A DNA stretch of 64,000 bases from Winogradskyella sediminis (GTDB lineage Bacteria; Bacteroidota; Bacteroidia; Flavobacteriales; Flavobacteriaceae). Below are positions 18,367 to 27,087 of this stretch, piece by piece. The stretch covers positions 289,606 to 353,605 of the forward strand of contig NZ_QUNH01000002.1 in NCBI RefSeq assembly GCF_003387355.1. Direction: 5' to 3'. The stretch's first letter is position 1. Each line of letters starts with the position of its first letter. A program made the position numbers and the translations under genes. The notes below the pieces were generated by a model. The model did no database searches. It saw only the letters and a list, made by a program, of their open reading frames with translations, and was not told the DNA's origin.

Positions 18367-19161
18367 ATGAGAACTCAAAATTTCTTTCTAATTTTTTTTA
18401 GTGTTTTTACCTTTATTTCTACATCACAAAACTTTAAAGTAGGTGATTTAATTAAACTAAGTAATACTGTGCCAGTTAAGGATACAGTTGTTTCTGTATA
18501 TTCCGATGATTCAAATTCTGGAAAAACAGTAAATTATCTTGAATCGGGTATCATATTTAGAATTTTAGAATTATCGAATACAGAGGTAAAATTAATGGCA
18601 TTATCTTATAAAACTAAAACTGAAGAACAAAAAGAAAAATTACTTGCTAGTAAGCCAAGCGAAAAACTTAAAAGTGACTATTATAACAATAAAGTCTATA
18701 CCGTATCTCTAAAAGACTTTAGTGCCTTTGCTCAATCCTTTGAATTTGATGATAGAATTAGTGTCGGTTTGATAACGCTTCCGTTTAGAGCAAGACCGCA
18801 AGATGATTTCTCATTTGACACAGAATTTAATCTAAGTACTACTGTTAATTTCAGAATCTTTGATGTATATGGCTCATCCTTGAATGCACAATTAGGTGCA
18901 GGCATAAGTAGTGTGGGTTTAGATTCAGAAAACGCTTTGGGTATTACAGATGGTGAATCTCAGGATATCGCTACTTTAACAATGTTTTCTGGCTTAATGC
19001 TTCAATACAAAAAAGTGCAAATAGGTCTATATGCTGGAGTTGATCAAATTAATAATCAATCTAATTATCAATGGAAAAGTAATGGCAACCTTTGGTTTGG
19101 TTTTGGATTAGGTTTCAATGTTTTTACCATATCTATTTCTAACCCTAAAAACAAACAATAA
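18367..19161 (+). CDS. Secreted protein with beta-barrel-like C-terminal half
   Basis: The 264-residue protein has an N-terminal signal peptide (to about residue 19, 'TFISTSQ'). The first half is mixed alpha/beta ('GDLIKLSNTVPVKDTVVSV'). The second half has alternating amphipathic strands ('DRISVGLITLPFRAR', 'VNFRIFDVYGSSLNAQLGAG', 'LWFGFGLGFNVFTISIS'), like a small outer-membrane barrel. It lies 7 nt before a lipoprotein gene, so the pair is probably co-expressed and acts at the envelope. No family is recognised. Confidence 0.7.
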   Translation: MRTQNFFLIFFSVFTFISTSQNFKVGDLIKLSNTVPVKDTVVSVYSDDSNSGKTVNYLESGIIFRILELSNTEVKLMALSYKTKTEEQKEKLLASKPSEKLKSDYYNNKVYTVSLKDFSAFAQSFEFDDRISVGLITLPFRARPQDDFSFDTEFNLSTTVNFRIFDVYGSSLNAQLGAGISSVGLDSENALGITDGESQDIATLTMFSGLMLQYKKVQIGLYAGVDQINNQSNYQWKSNGNLWFGFGLGFNVFTISISNPKNKQ

Positions 19162-19168
19162 TTAAACT

Positions 19169-19783
19169 ATGAAACATTATTTTAAATTACTAGTATTTGT
19201 TTTGGTTATCCAAAGCTGCGCTGTAACAAAAGGCGCTGAAAATATAACTGTTGTTGAGGCGGTTAAGATGCAACAAGCTGTGCTTGATGATGATTTGTTT
19301 TATAAGATTATTAAAGAAATGGAACAAGAAAATAGAATTGACTGGAGTAATGGTAGATTAGATCATGTCAACGCAGACGAACTCTCTAATTATAATGATA
19401 ATGCTAGTTGGTTAATAGACCAATATAAAACAATTGGGGGTTATAAAATAGATGAAGTATTTTTATGGAGAAAATGGAATCCATTTTCACGTACAACCGC
19501 TGTGACTACTAAATGTGTTAAATCAACAAGGCTTAATAAGCACAACCTAGATAGAACAAAATATTCAATACTTAATACTTTAATTCATGAAAGAGTTCAC
19601 TCTTTTTGTGTAATTCATCCAAAACAAAATAGTAAAGGGCAAGAATGTGATCCGTCTTATGTCATTGGTGATTTGGCTCATATGCTAGCATTATATCGTG
19701 ATGGTAAAGATTTAAGAGCGTTTGAAAACGACTTATGTCCTGGGTTAAAATCAAAACTTCTAGAACATCATATTATAAACTAA
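19169..19783 (+). CDS. Putative lipoprotein with HExxH metallopeptidase-like motif
   Basis: The 204-residue protein has a lipobox 'VIQSC' with Cys17 as the likely lipidation site. Residues 140-144 are 'HERVH', an HExxH zinc-binding motif in the helix 'SILNTLIHERVHSFCVIH'. Downstream Asp/Glu/His residues ('GQECDPSYVIGDLAH') could give the third metal ligand. It is predicted to face the periplasm or outer surface. It is paired with the barrel-like protein directly upstream and followed by a clear terminator. The protease call rests on the motif only; I do not recognise the family. Confidence 0.65.
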   Translation: MKHYFKLLVFVLVIQSCAVTKGAENITVVEAVKMQQAVLDDDLFYKIIKEMEQENRIDWSNGRLDHVNADELSNYNDNASWLIDQYKTIGGYKIDEVFLWRKWNPFSRTTAVTTKCVKSTRLNKHNLDRTKYSILNTLIHERVHSFCVIHPKQNSKGQECDPSYVIGDLAHMLALYRDGKDLRAFENDLCPGLKSKLLEHHIIN

Positions 19784-19791
19784 ATAATTAT

Positions 19792-19820
19792 AAAAGCCCT
19801 TGCAAATTTAAGGGCTTTTT
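19792..19820 (+). terminator. Intrinsic terminator
   Basis: AAAGCCCTT pairs with AAGGGCTTT around an 8-nt loop, followed by T residues. It separates the lipoprotein gene from the type I R-M locus. Confidence 0.85.
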
Positions 19821-19910
19821 CTATCTTTAAACTCCCTTAGAATAATTTCTTTTAGCTCACCCTATGTTAACCTCATTTATTGAGGTTGCTTAATTTTACA
19901 AACTATTTAA

Positions 19911-21515
19911 ATGTCTGAAGACCAAAAACAAGCATTACTAAAACAAACCCTGTGGAATATCGCCAACGACTTACGTGGTAATATGGATGCAGACGATTTT
20001 AGAGATTATATACTAGGCTTTATTTTCTACAAATATTTAAGCCGAAAAATGAAACTTTACGCTAACGAAATTCTACAACCAGATGGATTAACCTTTGATG
20101 ATATAGAAGGACATGAGCAAGAAGACTTACTAATAAATAACGTTAGAGACTTTGCTTTAGAAAAATTAGGGTATTTCCTTAAACCAAGCGAGCTGTTTAG
20201 CGAACTCGCTAAACGCGGTAACTCTGGGGGAAAACACCAGTTTATTTTAGGAGATTTAGCCAATGTATTACGTAACATTGAGCAAAGTACCATGGGAAGC
20301 GAAAGCGAAGACGATTTTGGCAACCTGTTTGAAGACCTCGATTTAACCAGTAGTAAACTAGGGAAAACCGAAGACGCCAAAAACGAACTCATCGTAAAAG
20401 TGCTTACCCATTTAGAAACTATCGATTTTGACCTAGAAAATACAGATAGCGATATCCTTGGTGATGCCTACGAATATCTTATTGGGCAGTTTGCAAGTGG
20501 AGCGGGCAAAAAAGCAGGTGAGTTTTACACACCACAACAAGTTTCTAAAATACTAGCACAATTAGTCACCACAGGAAAAGAGAAACTAAAAAGCGTGTAC
20601 GACCCAACTTGTGGCTCTGGCTCTTTATTATTGCGTGTTGCTAAAGAAGTGAACGACGTAGGCGAGTTTTTTGGGCAAGAAAGTAACCCAACTACCTATA
20701 ACCTGTGCCGAATGAATATGATTATGCACGACGTGCACTACAAACGTTTTGATATCTACAACGAAGACACCTTAGTCAACCCAAGCCCTAACCATATAGA
20801 CAAACGTTTTGAAGCCATAGTTGCCAACCCACCATTTTCTGCGAAATGGAGTGCAAGTCCTTTGTATATGAGCGACGAAAGGTTTTCTGCATACGGAAAA
20901 CTAGCACCAAAATCTAAAGCAGATTTTGCCTTTGTTCAACACATGGTACACCAATTAGACGACAACGGCACCATGGCTTGCGTATTACCACATGGTGTGT
21001 TGTTTAGAGGAGCAGCCGAAGGACACATACGTAAGTTTTTAATAGAGGATAAAAATTACCTAGACGCCGTAATAGGTTTGCCAGCCAACATATTTTATGG
21101 TACAAGCATACCAACCTGTATTTTAGTACTCAAAAAAAACCGAAATGTCTCGTTGAGCGCAGTCGAAACGTCTGTTAAAAGAAACGAGACCATTCTATTT
21201 ATAGACGCCAGCCAACATTTTGAGAAAGTAAAAACCCAAAACGTTTTACAAGATGCCCATATTAAAGCAATTGTAGACACCTACAGAAACCGAGACACCA
21301 AAGATAAATACAGTTATGTTGCCAGTTTAGAAGAAGTAAAAGAAAACGACTACAACCTAAATATACCACGTTATGTAGATACCTTTGAAGAAGAAGCACC
21401 TGTAGACCTCGCAGCAGTCTCACAAGACCTAAAAGCCTTAGAACAAGACATAGCAAAAACAGATGCTACCATTGCAGACTTTTGTAAACAGTTAAATATT
21501 GAAACTCCTTTTTAA
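19911..21515 (+). CDS. hsdM: Type I restriction-modification methyltransferase subunit HsdM
   Basis: The 534-residue N6-adenine methyltransferase subunit has an N-terminal HsdM_N helical domain (to ~150) and 'GEFYTPQQVSKIL' (203-215). The SAM-binding 'DPTCGSGSLL' is at 231-240 and catalytic 'NPPF' at 306-309. It methylates the host recognition sequence in an M2S complex and joins HsdR for restriction. At residues about 413-427 the frame contains an in-frame 44-bp palindromic element (21147-21190) that adds 'VSLSAVETSVKRNE' just before 'ILFIDASQHF', a place where family members are normally shorter. The reading frame is otherwise intact. Confidence 0.95.
   Translation: MSEDQKQALLKQTLWNIANDLRGNMDADDFRDYILGFIFYKYLSRKMKLYANEILQPDGLTFDDIEGHEQEDLLINNVRDFALEKLGYFLKPSELFSELAKRGNSGGKHQFILGDLANVLRNIEQSTMGSESEDDFGNLFEDLDLTSSKLGKTEDAKNELIVKVLTHLETIDFDLENTDSDILGDAYEYLIGQFASGAGKKAGEFYTPQQVSKILAQLVTTGKEKLKSVYDPTCGSGSLLLRVAKEVNDVGEFFGQESNPTTYNLCRMNMIMHDVHYKRFDIYNEDTLVNPSPNHIDKRFEAIVANPPFSAKWSASPLYMSDERFSAYGKLAPKSKADFAFVQHMVHQLDDNGTMACVLPHGVLFRGAAEGHIRKFLIEDKNYLDAVIGLPANIFYGTSIPTCILVLKKNRNVSLSAVETSVKRNETILFIDASQHFEKVKTQNVLQDAHIKAIVDTYRNRDTKDKYSYVASLEEVKENDYNLNIPRYVDTFEEEAPVDLAAVSQDLKALEQDIAKTDATIADFCKQLNIETPF
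21147..21190. repeat. REP-like palindromic insertion inside hsdM
   Basis: Bounded by GTCTCGTT (21147-21154) and its exact reverse complement AACGAGAC (21183-21190), with GAGCGCAGTCGAAACG inside. It resembles dispersed palindromic repeats common in Flavobacteriaceae. It keeps the hsdM frame open. Confidence 0.6.
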
Positions 21516-21524
21516 AATCGAACC

Positions 21525-21604
21525 GTCATTGCGAACGCAGTGAAGCCATCTCATGAAGCTTAGAATAAACAAGAAACAGATTGCCACGCTACGCTCGCAA
21601 TGAC
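21525..21604. repeat. REP-like palindromic element between hsdM and hsdS
   Basis: An 80-bp element with perfect 10-bp terminal inverted repeats GTCATTGCGA and TCGCAATGAC. The inside reads AACGCAGTGAAGCCATCTCA on the left and GATTGCCACGCTACGC on the right. It ends 12 nt before the hsdS ATG. Related pieces occur at 22253, 22888 and 26186. Confidence 0.85.
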
Positions 21605-21616
21605 AGACAAAACCAA

Positions 21617-22861
21617 ATGACCCACACAACAACACATACAAAATCACTACTACCCAAACTACGCTTTAAAGAGTTTGAAGGGGAATGGGAAGAAAAGAAA
21701 CTAAAAGATTTTACCAAAATAAATCAAGGTTTGCAAATTGCTATTGCTGAAAGGTTTACGGAAGAAGCAGAAGGATTACATTTTTATATTACCAATGAAT
21801 TTTTAAGAGCAGGTTCAACAAAAAAATATTTTATAAAGAACCCAACTGAATCAGTATTATGTAATGAAGATGATATTTTAATGACAAGAACTGGAAATAC
21901 TGGTCAGGTTGTTACAGGGGTTAAAGGAGCTTTTCATAATAATTTTTTTAAGATAAAATTTAATTCAGATTGTGATAAATGGTTTTTATATTATTTTTTA
22001 ACTGATTATAAAACGCAACACACAATTATGAAATTAGCAGGAACTTCAACAATTCCTGATTTAAATCATGGTGACTTTTATAGATTAAAAATTAACCTTC
22101 CCAACCTACCAGAACAACAAAAAATAGCCAATTTTCTAACCGCAGTAGACACCAAACTACAGCAACTCACCACCAAAAAAGAAACACTAGCCTTATACAA
22201 AAAAGGCGTGATGCAACAACTGTTTAGCCAACAATTGCGTTTTAAACCAGACGTCATTGCGAACGCATTGAAGCAATCTCACGAAGCAATCTCACCAAAT
22301 GAAACGCAATTCCCAGATTGGGAAGAGAAGCGGTTGGGAGAGGCTTGTACTTTCTTTTCAGGAGGAACACCAACTAGTACAAATAAGGAGTATTATTCAG
22401 GTACAATTCCATTTATTGGTTCAGGAAATATTTATGATTCTGAAGTATTCAGTTTCATTTCTGAAGAAGCATTGAATGGTTCTTCAGCTAAAATTGTTGA
22501 AAAGGGAGATTTATTATATGCTCTTTATGGTGCGAATAGTGGAGAAGTTTCAATTTCAAAGTTAAGCGGAGCAATAAATCAGGCAGTTTTATGTATTAGA
22601 ACTAATGAATCAATTGAATATTTGTATTATGTGTTATTGCTAAATAAAGACAGAATTACATCAAAATATTTACAAGGTGGACAAGGTAATTTATCATCAA
22701 AGATTATTAAAAACCTTAAATACAATTTTCCATCCCTAAAAGAACAACAAAAAATAGCCAATTATTTAAGTGCTATAGATAAAAAAATAGAAGCCGTACA
22801 AACGCAAATTACGCAAACGCAAGCGTTTAAAAAAGGGTTGTTGCAGCAAATGTTTGTTTGA
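21617..22861 (+). CDS. hsdS: Type I restriction-modification specificity subunit HsdS
   Basis: The 414-residue protein has two target-recognition domains, each followed by a conserved coiled segment: 'LPEQQKIANFLTAVDTKLQ' (about 165-183) and 'LKEQQKIANYLSAIDKKIE' near the C-terminus. The halves set the two parts of a bipartite DNA recognition sequence. ATG 21617 is chosen because the longer TTG start at 21581 would be translated from the upstream palindromic element. A half-copy of the same element (22253-22293) lies in frame in the central spacer and encodes 'VIANALKQSHEAIS'. The stop codon abuts a third element. This layout favours recombination between the halves. Confidence 0.93.
   Translation: MTHTTTHTKSLLPKLRFKEFEGEWEEKKLKDFTKINQGLQIAIAERFTEEAEGLHFYITNEFLRAGSTKKYFIKNPTESVLCNEDDILMTRTGNTGQVVTGVKGAFHNNFFKIKFNSDCDKWFLYYFLTDYKTQHTIMKLAGTSTIPDLNHGDFYRLKINLPNLPEQQKIANFLTAVDTKLQQLTTKKETLALYKKGVMQQLFSQQLRFKPDVIANALKQSHEAISPNETQFPDWEEKRLGEACTFFSGGTPTSTNKEYYSGTIPFIGSGNIYDSEVFSFISEEALNGSSAKIVEKGDLLYALYGANSGEVSISKLSGAINQAVLCIRTNESIEYLYYVLLLNKDRITSKYLQGGQGNLSSKIIKNLKYNFPSLKEQQKIANYLSAIDKKIEAVQTQITQTQAFKKGLLQQMFV
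22253..22293. repeat. Half REP-like element inside the hsdS central linker
   Basis: GTCATTGCGAACGCA followed by TTGAAGCAATCTCA matches the left half of the 21525 element. It is read in frame by hsdS between the two recognition domains. The right terminal repeat is missing. Confidence 0.7.
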
Positions 22862-22862
22862 T

Positions 22863-22971
22863 TGCCGCGCTGCGTTCGCAAGGAACCGTTATTGCGAGGC
22901 ACGAAGCAGTCTCATGAAGTGAAGGACTAACAATTAACAGATTGCTTCGGCAAAAAAAGCCTCGCAATGAC
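22863..22971. repeat. REP-like elements between hsdS and the GIY-YIG gene
   Basis: A right-half fragment (TTGCCGCGCTGCGTTCGCAA, 22862-22881) is followed by a full 84-bp element, 22888-22971. Its ends are GTTATTGCGAGG and CCTCGCAATGAC (one mismatch). The ATG of the GIY-YIG gene is the very next three bases (22972). Confidence 0.8.
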
Positions 22972-23259
22972 ATGAAACCAGGATATGTATACCTATTAAC
23001 CAATAAAAATAACACAACGCTTTAAGTTGGTGTAACCGCTAATTTAAAACAGCGTATTGTTCAGCATAAAGAAAAGCACGATAAAAAGTCTTTTTCTGCT
23101 AGATATAATTTAACTAAATTAGTATATCATGAAGCACACCAACTAATTGGTGATGCCATAGGCAGAGAAAAACAATTAAAAGCAGGCAGTAGAGCAAAAA
23201 AAATAGCATTAATAGAAAGTATAAATCCTGAATGGGAAGACCTTTTTAATGAATTATGA
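22972..23259 (+). pseudogene. GIY-YIG nuclease gene with a stop at the YIG tyrosine
   Basis: Reading through one TAA gives 95 codons: 'MKPGYVYLLTNKNNTTL', stop, 'VGVTANLKQRIVQHKE', and on to 'GREKQLKAGSRAKKIALI' and 'NPEWEDLFNEL'. This is a compact GIY-YIG nuclease of the UvrC/YhbQ-like small type. The stop (23023-23025) falls exactly where the 'YIG' catalytic Tyr is expected ('LYVGVT'), and one base change (TAT or TAC to TAA) explains it. The rest of the frame is undamaged, so the mutation is recent or is a sequencing error. Its stop overlaps the hsdR ATG (ATGA). Confidence 0.85.
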
Positions 23260-26159
23260 CAAAACAATCCGAAGCACAACTAGAAAATAACCTAATTAAA
23301 CAATTAGTAGGTTTAGGCTACCAAAATGTAACCATACCAGATGGAGAGGTTTTAGTATCTAATTTAAAAACCCAACTAGAAGCCTTTAATAAAACAGTAT
23401 TTTCTACTAAAGAGTTTGATGCCATACTTAACCATTTAGCAAAAGGCAATGTGTTTGAAAAAGCCAAAACGCTACGTGATCGTTTCAATATTACCAGAGA
23501 CAATGGCGATAGTTTTTATGTCCGCTTTTTTAATAGTGAAGATTGGACAAGTAATTTGTTTCAAGTCACTAACCAAATCACACAAGAAGGCACCTACAAA
23601 AATCGTTATGATGTTTCACTTTTAGTAAACGGTTTACCCTTAGTGCAAATAGAGTTAAAACGTCGTGGTTTAGAGATTAAGGAAGCTTTTAATCAAGTAA
23701 ATCGTTATCAAAGACATTCGTTTGATAGCAATTATGGTTTGTTTCAATATGTGCAATTATTTGTAATTAGTAATGAATTAGAAACGCAGTATTTTGTAAA
23801 TAATAAAGGGCAATCTATAAAACAGTCTTATTTCTGGAGTGATGTCAATAATAAAAACATAAAAGACCTAACAAGTTTTACCAACTTGTTTTTAAACCCA
23901 GACCATTTGGGTAAAATGATGGCGCAATATGTCGTCTATAACGAAACCTACAAGGTTTTAATGGTATTAAGACCCTATCAATATTACGCAGTAGAAGCCT
24001 TAGTAAACAAAGCCAAACAACAAACCGATACAGCAGATACAGTTGCTGCAAACGGTTATATTTGGCATACTACAGGTTCTGGTAAAACACTAACGTCTTT
24101 TAAAGCAAGCCAGATTATTATGGACTTGCCTAATGTAGATAAAGTAGTTTTTGTGGTGGATAGAAAGGATCTGGACTACCAAACCATGAAAGAGTTTAAC
24201 AGCTTTAAAAAAGATAGTGTAAGCGGTACAACAAATACAAAAAACTTAGTTGGTCAATTAAAAGACGATTCTAAATTGGTTGTCACTACCATACAAAAGC
24301 TAAATAATGCCATAACAAAAGCGCACTACAATAAGAGTTTTAAAGATTTAGAAAACAAACGTGTCGTTTTTATTTTTGATGAGTGCCATCGCAGCCAATT
24401 TGGAGATACGCATAAAAAGATTACTGAGTATTTTAAAAACAGTCAGCTTTTTGGGTTTACAGGTACGCCAATTTTTGCTAAAAATGCCTCTAAAAACGAT
24501 TTAGGAAAACGTACTACCAAAGATTTATTTGGAGAATGTTTACATAAATATGTGATTACAGATGCTATACGCGACGATAATGTTTTAAAATTTGGAATAG
24601 AATATATTGGTAAATACAAACAAAAAAGTAACACCTTTATAGATATTGAAGTAGAAGATATTGATAAAGCTGAGGTGTTTGCAGATCCAAAACGACTAGA
24701 AAAAATTGTAGATTATATTATTGCTTATCACGATACTAAAACTAAGAATCGTCAATTTTCTGCACTTTTTGCGGTAAGCGATATTGATACATTAATTAAG
24801 TATTACGACATTTTTAAACGTAAAAAATTAGCTGGCGAACACGATTTGCGTATTGCAACCATTTTTACGTATGGCACTAATGAGGATGGTGTAGGGGCAG
24901 ATGATGTTTTACCCTCTACAGAAGAGGAGAAAGCGCAATATGCAGCAGAACCCAATGCTACCTACAGAAAAGAAAACCATACTAGAGAAAAGCTAGATGA
25001 GTATATTCAAGATTACAATACAATGTTTACGCAAGCGTTTTCTACCAAAGACCAAAAATTGTTTGATGGTTATTTTAAAGATATCACCAAACGCTTAAAA
25101 GAGCGTGAAAAAACAACCTTTTTAGATAAAGACCGTTTAGACATTGTTATAGTGGTAAATATGATGTTGACAGGTTTTGATGCTAAAAAAGTGAACACTT
25201 TATATGTTGATAAAAATTTGCAGTACCATGGTTTAATTCAAGCCTTTTCTAGAACCAATAGAATTATTGGAGATGTAAAATCGCAAGGAAATATTTTATG
25301 TTTTAGAAACCTAAAAGGAGCAACAGACGATGCTATTACCTTGTTTTCTAATAAAGAAGCTATAGAAGCTATTATTTTGCCAGACTACGACGTTGTAGCA
25401 AGCAAATTAGATACAGCTTTAGAACATTTATTTAAAGTAACACCCAGTTTTAACGACATAGATTCTCTTAAGGATGAAAATGAAGAGTTGGCATTTGTAC
25501 AAGCTTTTAGACGCGTATTAAGAACTATAAATGTGCTACAATCGTACACAGATTTTAGTTGGGATGATTTACCTATAGATGAAGCAACCTTCAATGAATA
25601 TATAGATCGCTATTGGAGTATAAGTGATAAAGTAAAAAAAGATAGTAAAGTAGATAAAGCTTCTATACTTAATGATATTGATTTTGAGTTAGAACTCATT
25701 CATCGCGATCAGATCAATGTCGCTTATATTCTACAACTTTTAGCCAAATTAAAAGACGCTAAATCTACAGAAGCAAAAGCACAGAAAAAAGCCATTATAG
25801 ATATGCTCTCTGGTGATGTAGAATTACGAAGTAAACGCGAATTAATCGAAAAATTTATAGAAGAAAACCTACCGCATATTAGTGATGTAGATGCTATAGA
25901 AGATGAGTTTGAACGCTTTTGGCATGAAGAAAAAGTATTGGCCTTATCAAAAATGTGCGAAGAAGAACAGTTAGACCAAAAACAGTTTCAGAATTTAATA
26001 GAAAGTTATACCTATTCTGGTAGGGAACCTTTACGCGATGAGGTTTTTAAATGTTTGGATAATAGACCAAGTATTTTAAAGGCACGTGAAATAGGAGAGC
26101 GCATTTTAGATAAGATGAAAGAATTTGTTCAGGTGTTTGTAAATGGGATGGCTGGGTAG
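23256..26159 (+). CDS. hsdR: Type I restriction-modification endonuclease subunit HsdR
   Basis: The 967-residue motor/nuclease subunit carries an N-terminal PD-(D/E)XK nuclease domain with 'QIELKRRG' (Glu133, Lys135) and the accessory 'NQVNRYQRHSF'. The SF2 helicase core follows: Walker A 'GSGKT' at 274-278, DECH at 375-378, 'GFTGTP' motif III, and a later 'MMLTGFDAKKVNTLY' region with 'AFSRTNRI' (motif VI). A helical C-terminal domain binds the M2S core. Length is normal and no damage is seen. The start overlaps the stop of the broken GIY-YIG gene, so translation may depend on coupling. Confidence 0.95.
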   Translation: MTKQSEAQLENNLIKQLVGLGYQNVTIPDGEVLVSNLKTQLEAFNKTVFSTKEFDAILNHLAKGNVFEKAKTLRDRFNITRDNGDSFYVRFFNSEDWTSNLFQVTNQITQEGTYKNRYDVSLLVNGLPLVQIELKRRGLEIKEAFNQVNRYQRHSFDSNYGLFQYVQLFVISNELETQYFVNNKGQSIKQSYFWSDVNNKNIKDLTSFTNLFLNPDHLGKMMAQYVVYNETYKVLMVLRPYQYYAVEALVNKAKQQTDTADTVAANGYIWHTTGSGKTLTSFKASQIIMDLPNVDKVVFVVDRKDLDYQTMKEFNSFKKDSVSGTTNTKNLVGQLKDDSKLVVTTIQKLNNAITKAHYNKSFKDLENKRVVFIFDECHRSQFGDTHKKITEYFKNSQLFGFTGTPIFAKNASKNDLGKRTTKDLFGECLHKYVITDAIRDDNVLKFGIEYIGKYKQKSNTFIDIEVEDIDKAEVFADPKRLEKIVDYIIAYHDTKTKNRQFSALFAVSDIDTLIKYYDIFKRKKLAGEHDLRIATIFTYGTNEDGVGADDVLPSTEEEKAQYAAEPNATYRKENHTREKLDEYIQDYNTMFTQAFSTKDQKLFDGYFKDITKRLKEREKTTFLDKDRLDIVIVVNMMLTGFDAKKVNTLYVDKNLQYHGLIQAFSRTNRIIGDVKSQGNILCFRNLKGATDDAITLFSNKEAIEAIILPDYDVVASKLDTALEHLFKVTPSFNDIDSLKDENEELAFVQAFRRVLRTINVLQSYTDFSWDDLPIDEATFNEYIDRYWSISDKVKKDSKVDKASILNDIDFELELIHRDQINVAYILQLLAKLKDAKSTEAKAQKKAIIDMLSGDVELRSKRELIEKFIEENLPHISDVDAIEDEFERFWHEEKVLALSKMCEEEQLDQKQFQNLIESYTYSGREPLRDEVFKCLDNRPSILKAREIGERILDKMKEFVQVFVNGMAG

Positions 26160-26185
26160 TTGGATTGTGGTTGATTTGATTGGGG

Positions 26186-26221
26186 GCATGAGATTGCCAC
26201 GTCCTTCGTCCTCGCAATGAC
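26186..26221. repeat. Right-half REP-like element after hsdR
   Basis: GATTGCCACGTCC ... CCTCGCAATGAC, 27 nt after the hsdR stop codon. It matches the right half of the 21525 and 22888 elements and ends 31 nt before the next gene. Confidence 0.7.
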
Positions 26222-26243
26222 AGGCTAGTAATTAGAAAAGTAA

Positions 26244-26624
<381 letters not shown>

Positions 26625-27086
26625 CCACTACAGTTGAGGTCTCGGGTGTTTTTTAGGTCGTGGCAAGTCTGGCGAAACAATCTTTCCAGAGGGAGGTAAG
26701 CATTTATAAAAAAATCATAGGGCCAACACCCCTCAAGTCCCCTGAAGGGGACAACCCTAAATAATAAACATATAAGTGCAATTGAACGCCATAATAAAAT
26801 AAGCAACACACCGAATTAATTATTGTATTGCTTATGATTTGCTCAAGCAGGCAATTGTAATAATTTAACGTTGTTACTCCTAATCAAATGTGTTAGTATC
26901 GATAACTTTTTACCAATAAGTCACAGGTTAAAATGAATTTATTAAGGGTAAATAAGTGGATTCCTGCCTTCGAAGGAATGACAAAATTGATTAACTACAC
27001 GTGTTAAAACATAATAAAAATGAGCATTGAAGAAAAAGAGCCCCTTACAAGAGCACAAAATTTATGCATTAATAATTTATATATGA
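26625..27086. other. Gene-free stretch with fragments of dispersed repeats
   Basis: No gene is seen. It holds a copy of the ACACCCCT(C)AAGTCCCC-type palindrome (26726-26755), also found as an inverted pair at 43305-43386. It also holds a fragment GGATTCCTGCCTTCGAAGG (26958-26976) of another common palindrome, and at its end a degenerate tail (about 27061-27087) of the tandem array that follows. Confidence 0.6.
26726..26755. repeat. Dispersed GTCCCCT/AGGGGAC palindrome, single copy
   Basis: The sequence ACACCCCTCAAGTCCCCT followed by GAAGGGGACAA matches each arm of the inverted repeat at 43305-43386 with only a few differences. Confidence 0.7.
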
Positions 27087-27087
27087 T

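Noticed and set aside
21581..21616. TTG start of hsdS at 21581
   Set aside because: The additional 12 residues would be translated from the REP-like element; ATG 21617 gives the conserved N-terminus.
19911..26159. A new defence system in the R-M region
   Set aside because: The three subunits are standard type I HsdM, HsdS and HsdR; only the palindromes and the GIY-YIG gene are unusual.
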